From positions 1 to 64,000 of the forward strand of contig JADZEE010000031.1 in the NCBI GenBank assembly GCA_020850735.1: a DNA stretch of 64,000 nt, given 5' to 3'. A model generated the notes under the pieces. That model did no database searches. It was not told the DNA's origin and saw nothing but the letters and a program-made list of their open reading frames with translations. The DNA comes from Gammaproteobacteria bacterium (GTDB lineage: Bacteria > Pseudomonadota > Gammaproteobacteria > JADZEE01). Each line of letters opens with the position of its first letter. Within the stretch, counting starts at the first letter, position 1. The position numbers and the translations under genes are program-made. This document shows, piece after piece, positions 8,736-19,263 of this stretch.

Positions 8736-11700
8736 GTGCTGGTCCGCCCCGGTTCGAATCAGGAGAACGTCATCGTCATCAAGAAAATATTCGGATTTTC
8801 CGCACGCTCGCGGACCGCGCTGCGTAGCGACCGCGATACTGAGTTGCTGCGCTCGGAGCTGTTCAGCATCGAGCAACTGAAGCGTCACGCGGTAATGCTG
8901 GCTGGCCAGCATAGGATCGATCCGCTTCCGGGGCCGGACAGGCTGCTGCCACGGCTGGCCGACAATGAGCGTGTCCTGCTGGCGGCGTATGACGCCGTGA
9001 CAGCTACCGCCACGCCGGGGCAACGGATGGTGCCGGCAGAGGCTTGGTTGCTCGACAATTTCTATCTGATCGAGCAGCAGATCAGCATGGCGCGCCGGCA
9101 TCTGCCGCGCGGATACAGCCGGCAGTTGCCGCGACTGGCTGACGGACCGTCCGCCGGTTTCCCCCGCATCTATGACCTGGCGTTGGAGTTGATCTCCCAC
9201 ATGGACGGTCGTGTCGACAGCGACAACGTTACCGAATTCGTCACCGCCTACCAGACCGTTGAGCCGTTACAACTGGGCGAATTGTGGGCGTTCCCGATCA
9301 TGCTGCAGTTGGCACTGCTGGAAAATCTTCGCCGCGTCGGCTTGCGTATCGCCCGGCGGCGCGAGGAGCGCGACACGGCCATCACTTGGGCGGACCGCAT
9401 GCTCGCAACGGCCGAGGCAGAACCAAAACAGCTTATCCAGCTGCTCGCCGAGTTTGCCAAAGCCGATGTGCCACTGACCGCGCCGTTTGTGGAGGAATTT
9501 TACGCCAGACTCCAGGCGCATGGGCCCGCCATGGCGTTCGTGCAAACCTGGGTAGAGCATCAACTGCACGAACAAGGGGTGACTGCAACGCAATTGTCGG
9601 CGGCGGCCGGAAGAACGGCCGCGACCAACCAGATCTCCATCGCCAACAGCATCGGCAGTCTGCGTTTCATCGGCGCAATGAACTGGAGGGATTACGTCGA
9701 GTCGCTCAGTGTCGTCGAACAAACGCTGCGTGAAGACCCGGCGGGGATGCATGCCAGTCAGGATTTCGCCACCCGTGATCGCTACCGGCATGTCATTGAA
9801 CACGTCGCCCGAGGTTGTGCGCATCGTTCGCGCAGTGAGTTGGCGGTGGCGCGCGAAGCCATTACTCTCGCGCGGGCCGCGGCAGAGCGATTGAATTGCA
9901 ATGACCGCATGGCACATGTCGGATATTACCTGATCGATCACGGACGGCGAGCCCTGGAGCGCGCGGTCGGCTGCCATTTGTCGTGGAAGGTGCGGGCCGC
10001 CCGAACGGGCCGGCGCTTCCGCCTGTTGCTCTACCTAGGCCCCATCGTGTTGCTCACGCTACTTTCGACATCGGTGGTGTTTTTCCCGTTAGGCGGATTC
10101 GATCCGGGTGATTGGCGCACCTGGTTTCTTGCGATCGCCGGCATCATCGGCAGCTCGGCGCTCGTCGTCCCGCTGGTGAACCGGCTGGTCACGCTCGTAT
10201 TGCCGCCACGCGCGTTACCACGCCTGGACTTTTCCAAGGGCATTCCATCGCAACACCGCACCATAGTGGTGGTCCCCACCTTGTTGAGCCAGCCGCAAGA
10301 AATTGATGATCTCCTCGAGGCCCTGGAAATACGCTATCTCGGTAACCGGGATCCCAATCTGTTCTTTGCCTTGCTCACGGATTTCCGTGACGCGTCCGAG
10401 CGCACGCTACCAGGCGATGACGCCTTGCTTACCCACGCGCGCGCCGCTGTCCGGACGCTCAACGAAACCTACCGTGAGGACCGGCCGTGCATCTTCTACC
10501 TGTTTCACCGGCCGAGGCTTTGGAATCCCTGCGAACGGGTATGGATGGGATATGAGCGCAAGCGCGGCAAACTGGAGCAGTTCAATGCCTTGCTGCGGGG
10601 CGTGGAGCGAGCGGCATTTTCGGATGTGGTCGGTGAGGAGTCCATCCTCTCTTCAATCAAGTACGTCATCACCCTGGATACCGACACGCAACTACCGCGC
10701 GACGCGGCACGCACACTCATAGGTAACATCGCTCATCCACTCAATCGACCCGTGTACGATGCGGGCCGGCAACGCATTGTCGAAGGCTACGCGATCCTGC
10801 AGCCACGCGTTTCCATCAGCCTGACCAGTGCCGGCCAGTCACGGTTCACCAGACTTTTCGCGGGCGAATCAGGCATCGACCCTTACACACGCGAGGTATC
10901 GGATGTCTATCAGGATGTCTTCGGCGAGGGGTCGTTCATCGGTAAGGGTATCTACGATGTGGACGCTTTTCGCCAGGCCGTCGATGGCCGCTTCCCGGAA
11001 AATCTCATCCTGAGTCACGACTTGCTGGAAAGCGGCTATGCGCGCTCGGCACTGGTGACCGATGTCGACCTCATTGAAGAACATCCGGCCAGTTACGCCA
11101 TGGAGGCCAGCCGGCGACACCGGTGGATACGCGGTGACTGGCAGCTTTCCGGCTGGCTGTTGCCGCGCGTGCCCGGACCGCCGGGTTCGTGCGGGCCAAA
11201 TGGATCGAAGCCAGCGCGCCAACCGAACCCGCTCAGCGCCTTGTCGGTATGGAAACTTCTCGACAACCTTCGACGCAGCCTGGTGCCGCTATCGTTGCTG
11301 GCACTGCTGGCAGGGGGTTGGTTGTTCGGTCCGGGACCGGTGTGGTTCTGGACCCTGTTGGTCGCGGGGGTGGTGCTCGTGCCGACCTTGTTTGGCGCCG
11401 TGATCGAGCTGGTCCGTAAAGCTGAAGAACGTGATTGGCTGGTGCATCTGAGCTTGACGGGTAAATCGACAGGCCGGCCCATGATGCTCGCTTTGTTGAC
11501 GTTGATCTTTTTGCCCTACGACGCGCTGATTTGCCTGGATGCGATCCTGCGCTCGGGTGTGCGGATGCTGTTCACGCGAAGCGGATTGTTGCTCTGGCAA
11601 CTGCGCTCCTATTCGAGTCGCAACGCGCGCCGTACGCTGGCCGATTTTCTTGTGGAGATGTGGATTGCGCCAGTCGTGGCGCTGGCGCTGGCCTTTGTAT

Positions 11701-14700
11701 TGTGGCCAACGCGCTCGTCGGAGTGGGTTTTCTGGGCACCTGTGTTGTTGCTCTGGCTGGTGTCACCCGTCGTTGGCTGGTGGATCAGCGTGCCGCTCGT
11801 GCCCCCCGTACTGGACTTGACCGTTGCGCAACGGGCGTTCCTGCGGGCGTCGGCGCGGCGAACGTGGCGGTTCTTCGCGGATTTCGCCGGTCCTGAGGAC
11901 AACTGGCTGCCGCCGGATAACTTCCAGGAATATCCGGCGCCGGCCATCGCCTCGCGTACCTCACCCACAAACATCGGCATGTCCTTGTTGGCGGACCTGG
12001 CGGCGCACGATTTCGCTTATATTTCCGCCGGCGAATTCCTGCAGCGGGTCCAGAACACACTGGCGACGATGGAAAAGCTGGAACGCTACCGCGGGCATTT
12101 TTACAACTGGTACGACACGCGCACCCTGCAACCGCTGCGCCCGCAATATGTCTCTTCGGTGGACAGCGGCAACCTGGCCGGCAGCCTGCTCACCTTGCAA
12201 GCGGGACTCACCGAGTTGAAGGATCAACCGGTGCTGTCAGCCAACGTGTTTCACGGGCTGCACGATACCTTGCAGGTGCTGGCCGAACATGTGCCCGCGT
12301 CATCCACCCCGGATCTTGCGAAGAAGATCAGGGTTCTGCAGGACACATTACGCTCGCTCGCTCGGAACGGGCCGCCGCCCACACTGGCTGCCGCCGATAG
12401 CATGTTTGATGAGCTTCACCGCATCGGCGGGGGATTGGTTGCATGGCTGCCAGCGGATATCGATATCGATGGCGAACTGTATTACTGGGCGCAGGCATTC
12501 GACCGGCAATCCACGGCACTTCGCGATGACCTTCGATTCCTGGTGCCTGGACAGGAGCCGGGGCCTCAGCACTTCGACAACATCCCGACACTGGCGGAAT
12601 TGACCAGAGCGCGCGCTGTGGACACGGAAGTGCTGGCGTCCGTCGGTGCGGCCGCCGTGGCAGTTTCCCGTTATCAGGGCGCGGTGCAGCGGGTTGGCAT
12701 CATCGACGCCTTGGTGGATCGTTGCCGCGAACTTGCGGCGATGGATTTCGAATTTCTCTACGACACGTCGCGTGGCTTGTTGACCATCGGTTACGACGTG
12801 GGTGAACGGCGTCGCGATCCGGCCTGCTACGACTTGCTGGCATCCGAAGCGCGCCTGGCCAGTTTCCTGCTCATCGCGCAGGGACAGGTACCGCAGGAAC
12901 ATTGGTTTTCACTTGGCCGCCTGCTGACCAGCCATGGCGGCGACGTGAGTTTGATTTCGTGGAGCGGCTCGATGTTCGAGTACCTCATGCCGCAGCTGGT
13001 CATGCCGAGTTTTGAGAATACCTTGTTGGAGCAGACCTGCAAGGCCGCGGTATCGCGCCAGATCGAATACGGCCGACAACGCGCTGTGCCGTGGGGCATT
13101 TCCGAGTCCTGCTATAACGCTACCGATATGCACCAGGTCTATCAATATCGGGCGTTTGGCGTACCTGGGCTGGGCCTCAAGCGCGGGTTGGGAGACGACC
13201 TGGTCATCGCTCCTTACGCCAGCGCACTGGCGCTGACTGTGATGCCGCAGGAAGCGTGTCGCAACATGCAGCGCCTGGCCGCCGAAGGTTTGCTCGGTAT
13301 TTATGGGTTCTACGAGGCGCTCGATTACACGCCAACGCGCGTGCCGCGCGGCAAGCCGCACGCCATCGTGCGGGCGTTCATGGCGCATCACCAGGGCATG
13401 AGCCTGCTGGCCTTTGCGCATGTACTGCTCGACCAGCCGATGCAGCGCCGCTTCATGTCCGACCCGCTCGCGCGCGCGACGCAATTGTTGCTGCAGGAGC
13501 GGGTGCCGAAGAAGGGCGCCATCCTGCACCCGCGTGCGGCCGAAGTGAGCACCGCCGCTGGCCTCCCCAGCGCGGACGTCGGCTCGATCATGCGCGTGTT
13601 CACCGACCCCAGCACGCCAGTGCCTGAAGTTCACCTGCTGTCAAACGGCCGCTACCACGTCATGGCGACCCATGCCGGCGGCAGTTACAGCCGCTGGCGC
13701 GATCTGGCCGTTACTCGCTGGCGCGAGGATGTTACTTGCGATGGCTGGGGCACATTCATTTATTTGCGCGACCGCGACACGGGGCATTATTGGTCAACCG
13801 CGTATCAACCGACCCTGCGTCGCGCCGATCACTATGAGGCGATCTTCGTGCAGGCGTGCGCCGAATACCGGCGGCTTGACCAGGCGATCGATACGCACAC
13901 CGAGATCACCGTGTCCCCGGAAAATGACGTCGAGATCCGCCGCGTCAACCTCACCAACCAGTCGTCACGCACCCGTCACATCGAGGTGACGAGTTACGCG
14001 GAAGTGGTACTGGCACCATTGAATGCCGATCTGGCGCATCGGACGTTCAGCAATCTGTTCGTGCAGACCGAGATCCTGCCCGAGCGCCAGGCAATTCTGT
14101 GCACCCGGCGTGCGCGTACACCGGGCGAGCAGGTGCCCTGGATGTTTCACCTGCTGGCCGCGCCGGGCGCGGTGGCCGACGCACCGTCCTACGAAACCGA
14201 CCGCGCCCGCTTCATCGGCCGTGGCCGCAGCGCGGTCAACCCGCTGGTGCTGGACGATGGCGACAGCCCGCCTGCCCTGTCGAACACGGCGGGTTCGGTG
14301 CTCGATCCCATCGTGGCGATCCGCCGCACCCTGACCCTGTCGCCCGACGAGTCGGCCACCGTGCAGATCGTCTCCGGGGTCGCGGACACGCGCGAGGCCG
14401 CGCTGGCCCTGCTGGATGAATACTGCGACCGCCACTTCGTCGAGCGTGCGTTCGAGATGGCGTGGTTCCAGAGCCAGGAAGTGCTGCGCCACCTCAACAT
14501 CACCGAGGCCGATGCCCAGATCTATGGCCGCCTGGCCAACTCCGTCATTTACGGCAATGCCCTGCGCCGTGCCGCGCCCGGCATCATTGCCCGCAACCAG
14601 CTTGGGCAATCCGGGCTGTGGCGCTTTGCCATCTCGGGCGATCTGCCGATCGTCCTGCTGCACATCGGCGACCTCAACCGCATCGATCTGGTCAAACAGG

Positions 14701-17489
14701 CGTTGCAAGCCCATGCCTATTGGCGGATGAAGGGCCTGGCCGCCGACCTGGTGATCGTGAACGAGGATTTCTCGGGCTACCGGGCGGTACTGCAAGATCA
14801 GATCATGGGGCTGATCAACGCGGGGCCGGAAGCGCACGTTATCGACAAGCCGGGTGGGGTCTTCGTGCGGCGCGCCGAAGAACTTACAGAGGAGGATCGG
14901 GTCCTGTTCCAATCTGTCGCCCGCGTCATGTTCACCGATACCGCCGAGACATTGGTCGAGCAGATGGAACGCCGCGCGCCGGTAGATCGTGTGCCGGACC
15001 GCCTGCAGCCATTGCTGCAACCGGCAGCTGAACCGGCCCATCCACTGTCGGCACGCAAACGCATTTTCTACAACGGCCTGGGAGGCTTCACCCCCGACGG
15101 GCACGAATACGTCACCACCCTGGAGCCCGGTCAGTGCACGCCGGCGCCGTGGGCCAACGTGATCGCCAGCCCGCACATTGGCACGGTCGTCAGCGAGAGC
15201 GGCAGCGCCTATACCTGGGTGGAAAACGCTCACGAATTCCGGTTGACCACCTGGCACAATGACCCGCTTAGCGACAGCAGCGGCGAGGCGTTCTACCTCC
15301 GCGACGAGGAAACGGGTGCGTTCTGGTCGCCGACTCCCTTGCCCGCCCGCGGTCGGTCCGGGTATGTGTGCCGGCACGGGTTTGGCTACAGCGTGTTCGA
15401 GCATTACGAAGCCGGTATCTCCTCGGAACTGTTCACCTACGTCACCATGGACGCACCGGTGAAGTTAGCGGTGGTGAAGCTGCGCAATCATTCAGGGCAC
15501 CCGCGTCGATTGTCGCTGACCGGGTACTGGGAACTGGTGCTCGGTGAGTGGCGGCACGCCAATCTGATGCATATCGTTACCGAAATTGATCCGCACAGTG
15601 GGGCGCTGTTTGCCCGCAATGCCTACGGCCGCGAGTGCGCCAATCGGATCGTCTTTGCGCACGTCAGCGAACTGGAACGCACACTGACCGGAAATCGTAC
15701 CGAGTTCATTGGCCGCAACGGCTCGCTTGCCAGCCCGGCGGCGATGCGCCGCACGCGTTTGTCGGGCAAGATCGGCGCGGGTCTTGATCCGTGCGCCGCG
15801 ATACAGGCCCGGATTGAACTGGCCCCCGACCAAACGCGCGAGATCGTGTTCGTATTCGGCGCGGCCCGCGACACCGACGAAGCGCAGCATTTCATCCGCC
15901 AATACGGCCGACCGGCTGGCGCACGGCAGGCATTGGAAGCGGTGTGGAGGCACTGGAACCGCACCCTGGGCGCGGTGCAGCTAGACACGCCAGACCCCGC
16001 GCTGAACGTGCTGGCCAACGGCTGGCTGGTCTACCAGACCCTGTCCTGCAGGCTCTGGGGGCGCAGTGGCTATTATCAGTCTGGCGGTGCCTACGGTTTC
16101 CGCGATCAATTACAGGACACCATGGCGCTGATCCATGCGACACCATGGCTCGCCCGCGAGCAGCTGATCCGTTGCGCTGAGCGCCAGTTCCTCCAGGGTG
16201 ATGTGCAACACTGGTGGCATCCGCCCAACGGCCAAGGCGTGCGCACCCATTTCTCCGATGACTATCTGTGGCTGCCGTATGCCACCTGTCGCTACGTGTT
16301 GGCGACTGGCGATACGGGCGTGCTCGACGAGTCCATCCATTTTCTGGAAGGACGCGAGCTGTATGCGGAAGAGGAGGCCTACTACGACCAGCCGCAGCGC
16401 TCACCCGAAAAGGCCAGCCTGTATGAGCATGGCGTGCGTGCCATCAAGCACGGCCTGCGCTTCGGCATCCACCACCTGCCGCTGATGGGCTGCGGCGACT
16501 GGAACGACGGCATGAATCTCGTCGGTCGTGATGGCAAGGGCGAGAGCGTTTGGCTGGCATGGTTCCTGTACGAGAACCTCCAGCTGTTTGCAGGCCTGGC
16601 GCGCGGCCGGGGCGATGAGGCCTTTGCCGAGCTGTGCAGCGGCCAGGCGGCGCAACTGCGTACCCACATCGAGGCCCAGGCCTGGGACGGCGCCTGGTAC
16701 CGGCGGGCCTGGTTCGATGATGGCACACCGTTGGGTTCGTCCGACAACGACGAATGCCAGATCGATTCCATCAGCCAGAGCTGGGCGGTTATTTCCGGCG
16801 GTGGCGATCCGGTGCGGGCCCGCCAGGCGATGGCGGCGGTGGACCAACGCCTGGTACGACGCGATGCGCAGTTGATCCAACTGCTCGATCCGCCCTTTGA
16901 TAAATCAGCGCTGGAGCCCGGCTACATCAAGGGCTATATCCCCGGCGTGCGCGAGAACGGTGGCCAATATACCCATGCCGCGATCTGGACCACGATGGCG
17001 TTTGCCATGATGGGAGACACGGAACGCGCGTGGGAATTGTTCGCCATGCTCAACCCCGTCCATCACGGCAGCACGCCCGAGGCGATCGAACGCTACAAGG
17101 TCGAGCCTTACGTCATGTGCGCGGATATCTACGCGGCGTCGCCGCACACCGGCCGCGGCGGCTGGACCTGGTACACCGGAGCGGCGGGATGGATGTACCG
17201 GCTGACAGTGGAAGCCCTGCTGGGCCTGCACCTGGAATTGGACCATCTGCGCATTGCACCGTGCATCCCGGCCCATTGGGAGTCGTACAAAATTCACTAT
17301 CGCTATCGTGAGACCGTCTACCACATCACGGTCAGGCGCATCGGTGAAAAGTCGGCGCACGCGATCCGCGCGACAGTGGACGGTGCCGTGGTAGCTGGAG
17401 CGGGCGTAGATGGGACAGGGCGTGCGCAAGGCATGATTCCCCTGGTGGACGACCGCCGGGAGCATTACGTCGAGGTTGATTTGATCTGA
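8736..17489 (+). CDS. ndvB: Cyclic beta-1,2-glucan synthase (NdvB/ChvB type)
   Basis: At 2917 residues it has the expected size of NdvB/ChvB. The N-terminal part leads to membrane helices near residues 430-475. A GT84 glycosyltransferase domain follows, with TLDTDTQLP (DTD about 648-650), LSHDLLESGYARS and RRHRWIRGDWQ near 793. More helices follow, around 840-880, 910-960 and 980-1010. A glycoamylase-type domain runs from about 1078 to 1550 (NIGMSLLADL to AHHQGMSLLAF). Two GH94-type regions follow; the last has GCGDWNDGM with Asp near 2588 and 2591. The protein polymerises UDP-glucose into beta-1,2-glucan, trims it and cyclises it at the inner membrane. These glucans serve osmoadaptation and host interaction. 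The GTG start is uncertain because no strong ribosome-binding site is seen. Codon use is less GC-biased than in neighbours, suggesting transfer. Confidence 0.95.
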   Translation: MLVRPGSNQENVIVIKKIFGFSARSRTALRSDRDTELLRSELFSIEQLKRHAVMLAGQHRIDPLPGPDRLLPRLADNERVLLAAYDAVTATATPGQRMVPAEAWLLDNFYLIEQQISMARRHLPRGYSRQLPRLADGPSAGFPRIYDLALELISHMDGRVDSDNVTEFVTAYQTVEPLQLGELWAFPIMLQLALLENLRRVGLRIARRREERDTAITWADRMLATAEAEPKQLIQLLAEFAKADVPLTAPFVEEFYARLQAHGPAMAFVQTWVEHQLHEQGVTATQLSAAAGRTAATNQISIANSIGSLRFIGAMNWRDYVESLSVVEQTLREDPAGMHASQDFATRDRYRHVIEHVARGCAHRSRSELAVAREAITLARAAAERLNCNDRMAHVGYYLIDHGRRALERAVGCHLSWKVRAARTGRRFRLLLYLGPIVLLTLLSTSVVFFPLGGFDPGDWRTWFLAIAGIIGSSALVVPLVNRLVTLVLPPRALPRLDFSKGIPSQHRTIVVVPTLLSQPQEIDDLLEALEIRYLGNRDPNLFFALLTDFRDASERTLPGDDALLTHARAAVRTLNETYREDRPCIFYLFHRPRLWNPCERVWMGYERKRGKLEQFNALLRGVERAAFSDVVGEESILSSIKYVITLDTDTQLPRDAARTLIGNIAHPLNRPVYDAGRQRIVEGYAILQPRVSISLTSAGQSRFTRLFAGESGIDPYTREVSDVYQDVFGEGSFIGKGIYDVDAFRQAVDGRFPENLILSHDLLESGYARSALVTDVDLIEEHPASYAMEASRRHRWIRGDWQLSGWLLPRVPGPPGSCGPNGSKPARQPNPLSALSVWKLLDNLRRSLVPLSLLALLAGGWLFGPGPVWFWTLLVAGVVLVPTLFGAVIELVRKAEERDWLVHLSLTGKSTGRPMMLALLTLIFLPYDALICLDAILRSGVRMLFTRSGLLLWQLRSYSSRNARRTLADFLVEMWIAPVVALALAFVLWPTRSSEWVFWAPVLLLWLVSPVVGWWISVPLVPPVLDLTVAQRAFLRASARRTWRFFADFAGPEDNWLPPDNFQEYPAPAIASRTSPTNIGMSLLADLAAHDFAYISAGEFLQRVQNTLATMEKLERYRGHFYNWYDTRTLQPLRPQYVSSVDSGNLAGSLLTLQAGLTELKDQPVLSANVFHGLHDTLQVLAEHVPASSTPDLAKKIRVLQDTLRSLARNGPPPTLAAADSMFDELHRIGGGLVAWLPADIDIDGELYYWAQAFDRQSTALRDDLRFLVPGQEPGPQHFDNIPTLAELTRARAVDTEVLASVGAAAVAVSRYQGAVQRVGIIDALVDRCRELAAMDFEFLYDTSRGLLTIGYDVGERRRDPACYDLLASEARLASFLLIAQGQVPQEHWFSLGRLLTSHGGDVSLISWSGSMFEYLMPQLVMPSFENTLLEQTCKAAVSRQIEYGRQRAVPWGISESCYNATDMHQVYQYRAFGVPGLGLKRGLGDDLVIAPYASALALTVMPQEACRNMQRLAAEGLLGIYGFYEALDYTPTRVPRGKPHAIVRAFMAHHQGMSLLAFAHVLLDQPMQRRFMSDPLARATQLLLQERVPKKGAILHPRAAEVSTAAGLPSADVGSIMRVFTDPSTPVPEVHLLSNGRYHVMATHAGGSYSRWRDLAVTRWREDVTCDGWGTFIYLRDRDTGHYWSTAYQPTLRRADHYEAIFVQACAEYRRLDQAIDTHTEITVSPENDVEIRRVNLTNQSSRTRHIEVTSYAEVVLAPLNADLAHRTFSNLFVQTEILPERQAILCTRRARTPGEQVPWMFHLLAAPGAVADAPSYETDRARFIGRGRSAVNPLVLDDGDSPPALSNTAGSVLDPIVAIRRTLTLSPDESATVQIVSGVADTREAALALLDEYCDRHFVERAFEMAWFQSQEVLRHLNITEADAQIYGRLANSVIYGNALRRAAPGIIARNQLGQSGLWRFAISGDLPIVLLHIGDLNRIDLVKQALQAHAYWRMKGLAADLVIVNEDFSGYRAVLQDQIMGLINAGPEAHVIDKPGGVFVRRAEELTEEDRVLFQSVARVMFTDTAETLVEQMERRAPVDRVPDRLQPLLQPAAEPAHPLSARKRIFYNGLGGFTPDGHEYVTTLEPGQCTPAPWANVIASPHIGTVVSESGSAYTWVENAHEFRLTTWHNDPLSDSSGEAFYLRDEETGAFWSPTPLPARGRSGYVCRHGFGYSVFEHYEAGISSELFTYVTMDAPVKLAVVKLRNHSGHPRRLSLTGYWELVLGEWRHANLMHIVTEIDPHSGALFARNAYGRECANRIVFAHVSELERTLTGNRTEFIGRNGSLASPAAMRRTRLSGKIGAGLDPCAAIQARIELAPDQTREIVFVFGAARDTDEAQHFIRQYGRPAGARQALEAVWRHWNRTLGAVQLDTPDPALNVLANGWLVYQTLSCRLWGRSGYYQSGGAYGFRDQLQDTMALIHATPWLAREQLIRCAERQFLQGDVQHWWHPPNGQGVRTHFSDDYLWLPYATCRYVLATGDTGVLDESIHFLEGRELYAEEEAYYDQPQRSPEKASLYEHGVRAIKHGLRFGIHHLPLMGCGDWNDGMNLVGRDGKGESVWLAWFLYENLQLFAGLARGRGDEAFAELCSGQAAQLRTHIEAQAWDGAWYRRAWFDDGTPLGSSDNDECQIDSISQSWAVISGGGDPVRARQAMAAVDQRLVRRDAQLIQLLDPPFDKSALEPGYIKGYIPGVRENGGQYTHAAIWTTMAFAMMGDTERAWELFAMLNPVHHGSTPEAIERYKVEPYVMCADIYAASPHTGRGGWTWYTGAAGWMYRLTVEALLGLHLELDHLRIAPCIPAHWESYKIHYRYRETVYHITVRRIGEKSAHAIRATVDGAVVAGAGVDGTGRAQGMIPLVDDRREHYVEVDLI

Positions 17490-17500
17490 AAGCGTCTTGA

Positions 17501-17760
17501 ATTGCAGATACAATCCCGGTGTTCCGCCTTGTGGTGGTGCTTGGAAAAGGAAACATCGCTGGTGGTGGTCTCCAGGCGCAACACGCAGCCGAATTTGTCG
17601 TATATCTTCACCCCGGTCTTGCCAAAGGGGTGCTTGCTGCGGGGGCCCTCGACACGGGTGGCGATGCGACTGCCGATTTCTCGAGCCAGCAGCGCGGTGA
17701 TCTTCTTACCCGGGAAACGTGCGACCTGACCGGCCTTGACTGCGGGCGCCGCTGCACTGC
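17501..17760 (-). pseudogene. Remnant of an unassigned conserved protein
   Basis: The minus strand reads GQVARFPGKKITALLAREIG, SRIATRVEGPRSKHPFGKTG, VKIYDKFGCVLRLETTTSDV and SF, then shifts frame to KHHHKAEHRDC. The pattern RVEGxRxKHxxG, KxYDKFGxxLRxETTxxDVSFFKHH resembles a conserved protein I have seen without a firm function. Only about 80 residues survive and a one-base frameshift lies near 17545. It sits immediately behind the glucan synthase, mirroring the relics in front of it. Confidence 0.4.
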
Positions 17761-17998
17761 TGTGGCTGGCCGGTCTGGTCGCCCGTCGAAGTGGATGGGC
17801 ACATCACGTCCAGGCCAATACCGGGCGCCGGCGTGCGGTTCTGTCGCTCATCTTCCCCGGCCGGGAGGTGCTCAGACATTCGCGTTACCGTATCGACTTC
17901 GCCATGTCCTGCAGTCACAGGCCGTTCCCGCGTGATTCCGCTGCGCACGACGCGGCAACGCCCGCCGCCCGAACGGTCGGCTCAGACGAACGGTTGGC
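17761..17998. other. Gene-free stretch
   Basis: No coding sequence is recognised between the relic and the small membrane protein gene. Frames here are short or compositionally biased. Confidence 0.4.
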
Positions 17999-18202
17999 TC
18001 AGCCGCCGCCGGCGGCGGTCAACCACAGCGCGGCCAGCATCGCGATGACCGCGAGGCCCTGGCAGCCCACGCGGGCATACATCAGGTGTGTGGCGTGCTG
18101 CTGGTCGAACTCACCGCCCGAACCCATGGATATGATCCCGGCCGAGAGCGAAACGATGGTGGCGACCAGCGCGGTGATCACCACGGCGACGAGAAGGCTC
18201 AT
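17999..18202 (-). CDS. Small twin-transmembrane protein, HIG1-like
   Basis: The 67-residue protein has two hydrophobic helices (about residues 3-25 and 48-63). They flank a polar loop reading MGSGGEFDQQHATHLMYARV, close to the pattern of HIG1-domain proteins (GGEF, then K/H-x-x-x-LM-x-x-RVxxQ). Eukaryotic and some bacterial HIG1 proteins associate with cytochrome oxidase assembly. A clear GGAGG precedes the ATG at 18200-18202. It lies 216 bp downstream of the SDR gene on the same strand and could be the last gene of that operon or stand alone. Confidence 0.7.
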   Translation of the reverse strand: MSLLVAVVITALVATIVSLSAGIISMGSGGEFDQQHATHLMYARVGCQGLAVIAMLAALWLTAAGGG

Positions 18203-18418
18203 GAGGCACCTCCGCCCGGGGCTGGCCGGGCCGCTGAGATCCGGATGCAGCGCCTACGCTATGCCCGGGCCGGCGCTGGCAATTGATCCCGATCAACTCG
18301 CGGCAGATTGCCCACCGCTATGGCGCGGCGCCGCCGCCCGCCGATGATCCCGGCGAGGGCGTGCGCACACCCTGCCCTGCGATCGCGAGCCCGCCGCCGG
18401 GCGGCCCGGCGACCACGC

Positions 18419-19228
18419 TCAGCTCACCGCTGCGCGCGCGAATCGTCCCATGATCCGGCTCTGGGCGGCGAGACCGCGATCGATGAGCCGCGGCAGCAGG
18501 GCGTTGATGCGCGCGAACAGGCGCTCCGGAAAACCGATGTGGACCTCGGGTGTGTCGCGCTCGATGGCGCGCACGATGCGGGCCGCGACCAGTGCCGGTG
18601 CGTCCATGCGCATGCCGGTGGCGGCCGCCATCTGCTGCACCGCCGGGGTATTCAGCGGTGTGCGCACGCTGCGCGGACCGATGTAGCAAACCTTCACGCC
18701 CGAGCCCGCGACCTCTCGCCGCAGCGCCTCGGCGAAACCGCGGATGGCGAACTTGCTCGCTGAATAGGCCGTGAACCAGGGCATCGCCAGCGCCCCGAGC
18801 ATCGATCCGACACACACCACCTGGCCCGCACCGCGGCTGATCATCGCCGGCAGCAGCAAGCGGGTGAGCTGCATCGGTGCCTCGACGTTGATCGCGAGCA
18901 CCCGGTGCACGGCTTCCGGCGTCATGGTCTCGAACGCCGAGAACGCCATCACGCCGGCGTTGTGGATGACGCAGTCGACCCGTCCGCGCCACTGCTCGGC
19001 CAGCGCGGCACGCACTGACTCTATGCCCTCCGGCGTCGCGAGATTGGCCGCGATGGGCCACGCGTCCGCGCCCCGCTCGCGCAGAACGCGCACGCCCTCG
19101 GCGAGCGGTCCGGGCCGCAGATCGACGAGGGCAAGGCGCGCGCCGCGCGCGGCGAGCTGGCTGGCGATCTCCGTGCCGATGCCGCCGGCGGCGCCGGTCA
19201 GGACTACGTGTGCGTCCTTGATCTTCAT
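18419..19228 (-). CDS. Short-chain dehydrogenase/reductase
   Basis: The 269-residue classical SDR has TGAAGGIG at residues 11-18 for the cofactor, DLR near 36 (an acidic residue favouring NAD), HNAGVMAF near 89, a catalytic Ser in VCVGSMLG and YSASKFAIRGFAEALRREV with Tyr and Lys. It oxidises or reduces an alcohol/ketone in the cytoplasm; the C-terminal 60 residues, rich in Arg and Leu, may form a lipid-facing helix. It is the last of five genes reading leftwards, behind a TPR protein, a heme-oxygenase-like oxidase, an acyl-adenylating ligase and a thermostable-hemolysin-family protein. That context suggests a fatty-acid-derived substrate. An intact SDR of a different subtype from the relic at 7.9 kb. 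Confidence 0.92.
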   Translation of the reverse strand: MKIKDAHVVLTGAAGGIGTEIASQLAARGARLALVDLRPGPLAEGVRVLRERGADAWPIAANLATPEGIESVRAALAEQWRGRVDCVIHNAGVMAFSAFETMTPEAVHRVLAINVEAPMQLTRLLLPAMISRGAGQVVCVGSMLGALAMPWFTAYSASKFAIRGFAEALRREVAGSGVKVCYIGPRSVRTPLNTPAVQQMAAATGMRMDAPALVAARIVRAIERDTPEVHIGFPERLFARINALLPRLIDRGLAAQSRIMGRFARAAVS

Positions 19229-19263
19229 GGTCGTGGTGGTGTCCGAGTGGCAATCGAGGCGAT

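Noticed and set aside
8740..8765. GGTTCGAATC sequence resembling a tRNA T-loop
   Set aside because: Flanks do not pair as a T-stem and no cloverleaf can be drawn; it lies at the start of ndvB.
13965..15404. Minus-strand 479-codon frame within ndvB
   Set aside because: Antisense shadow; ndvB domains run uninterrupted through this region.
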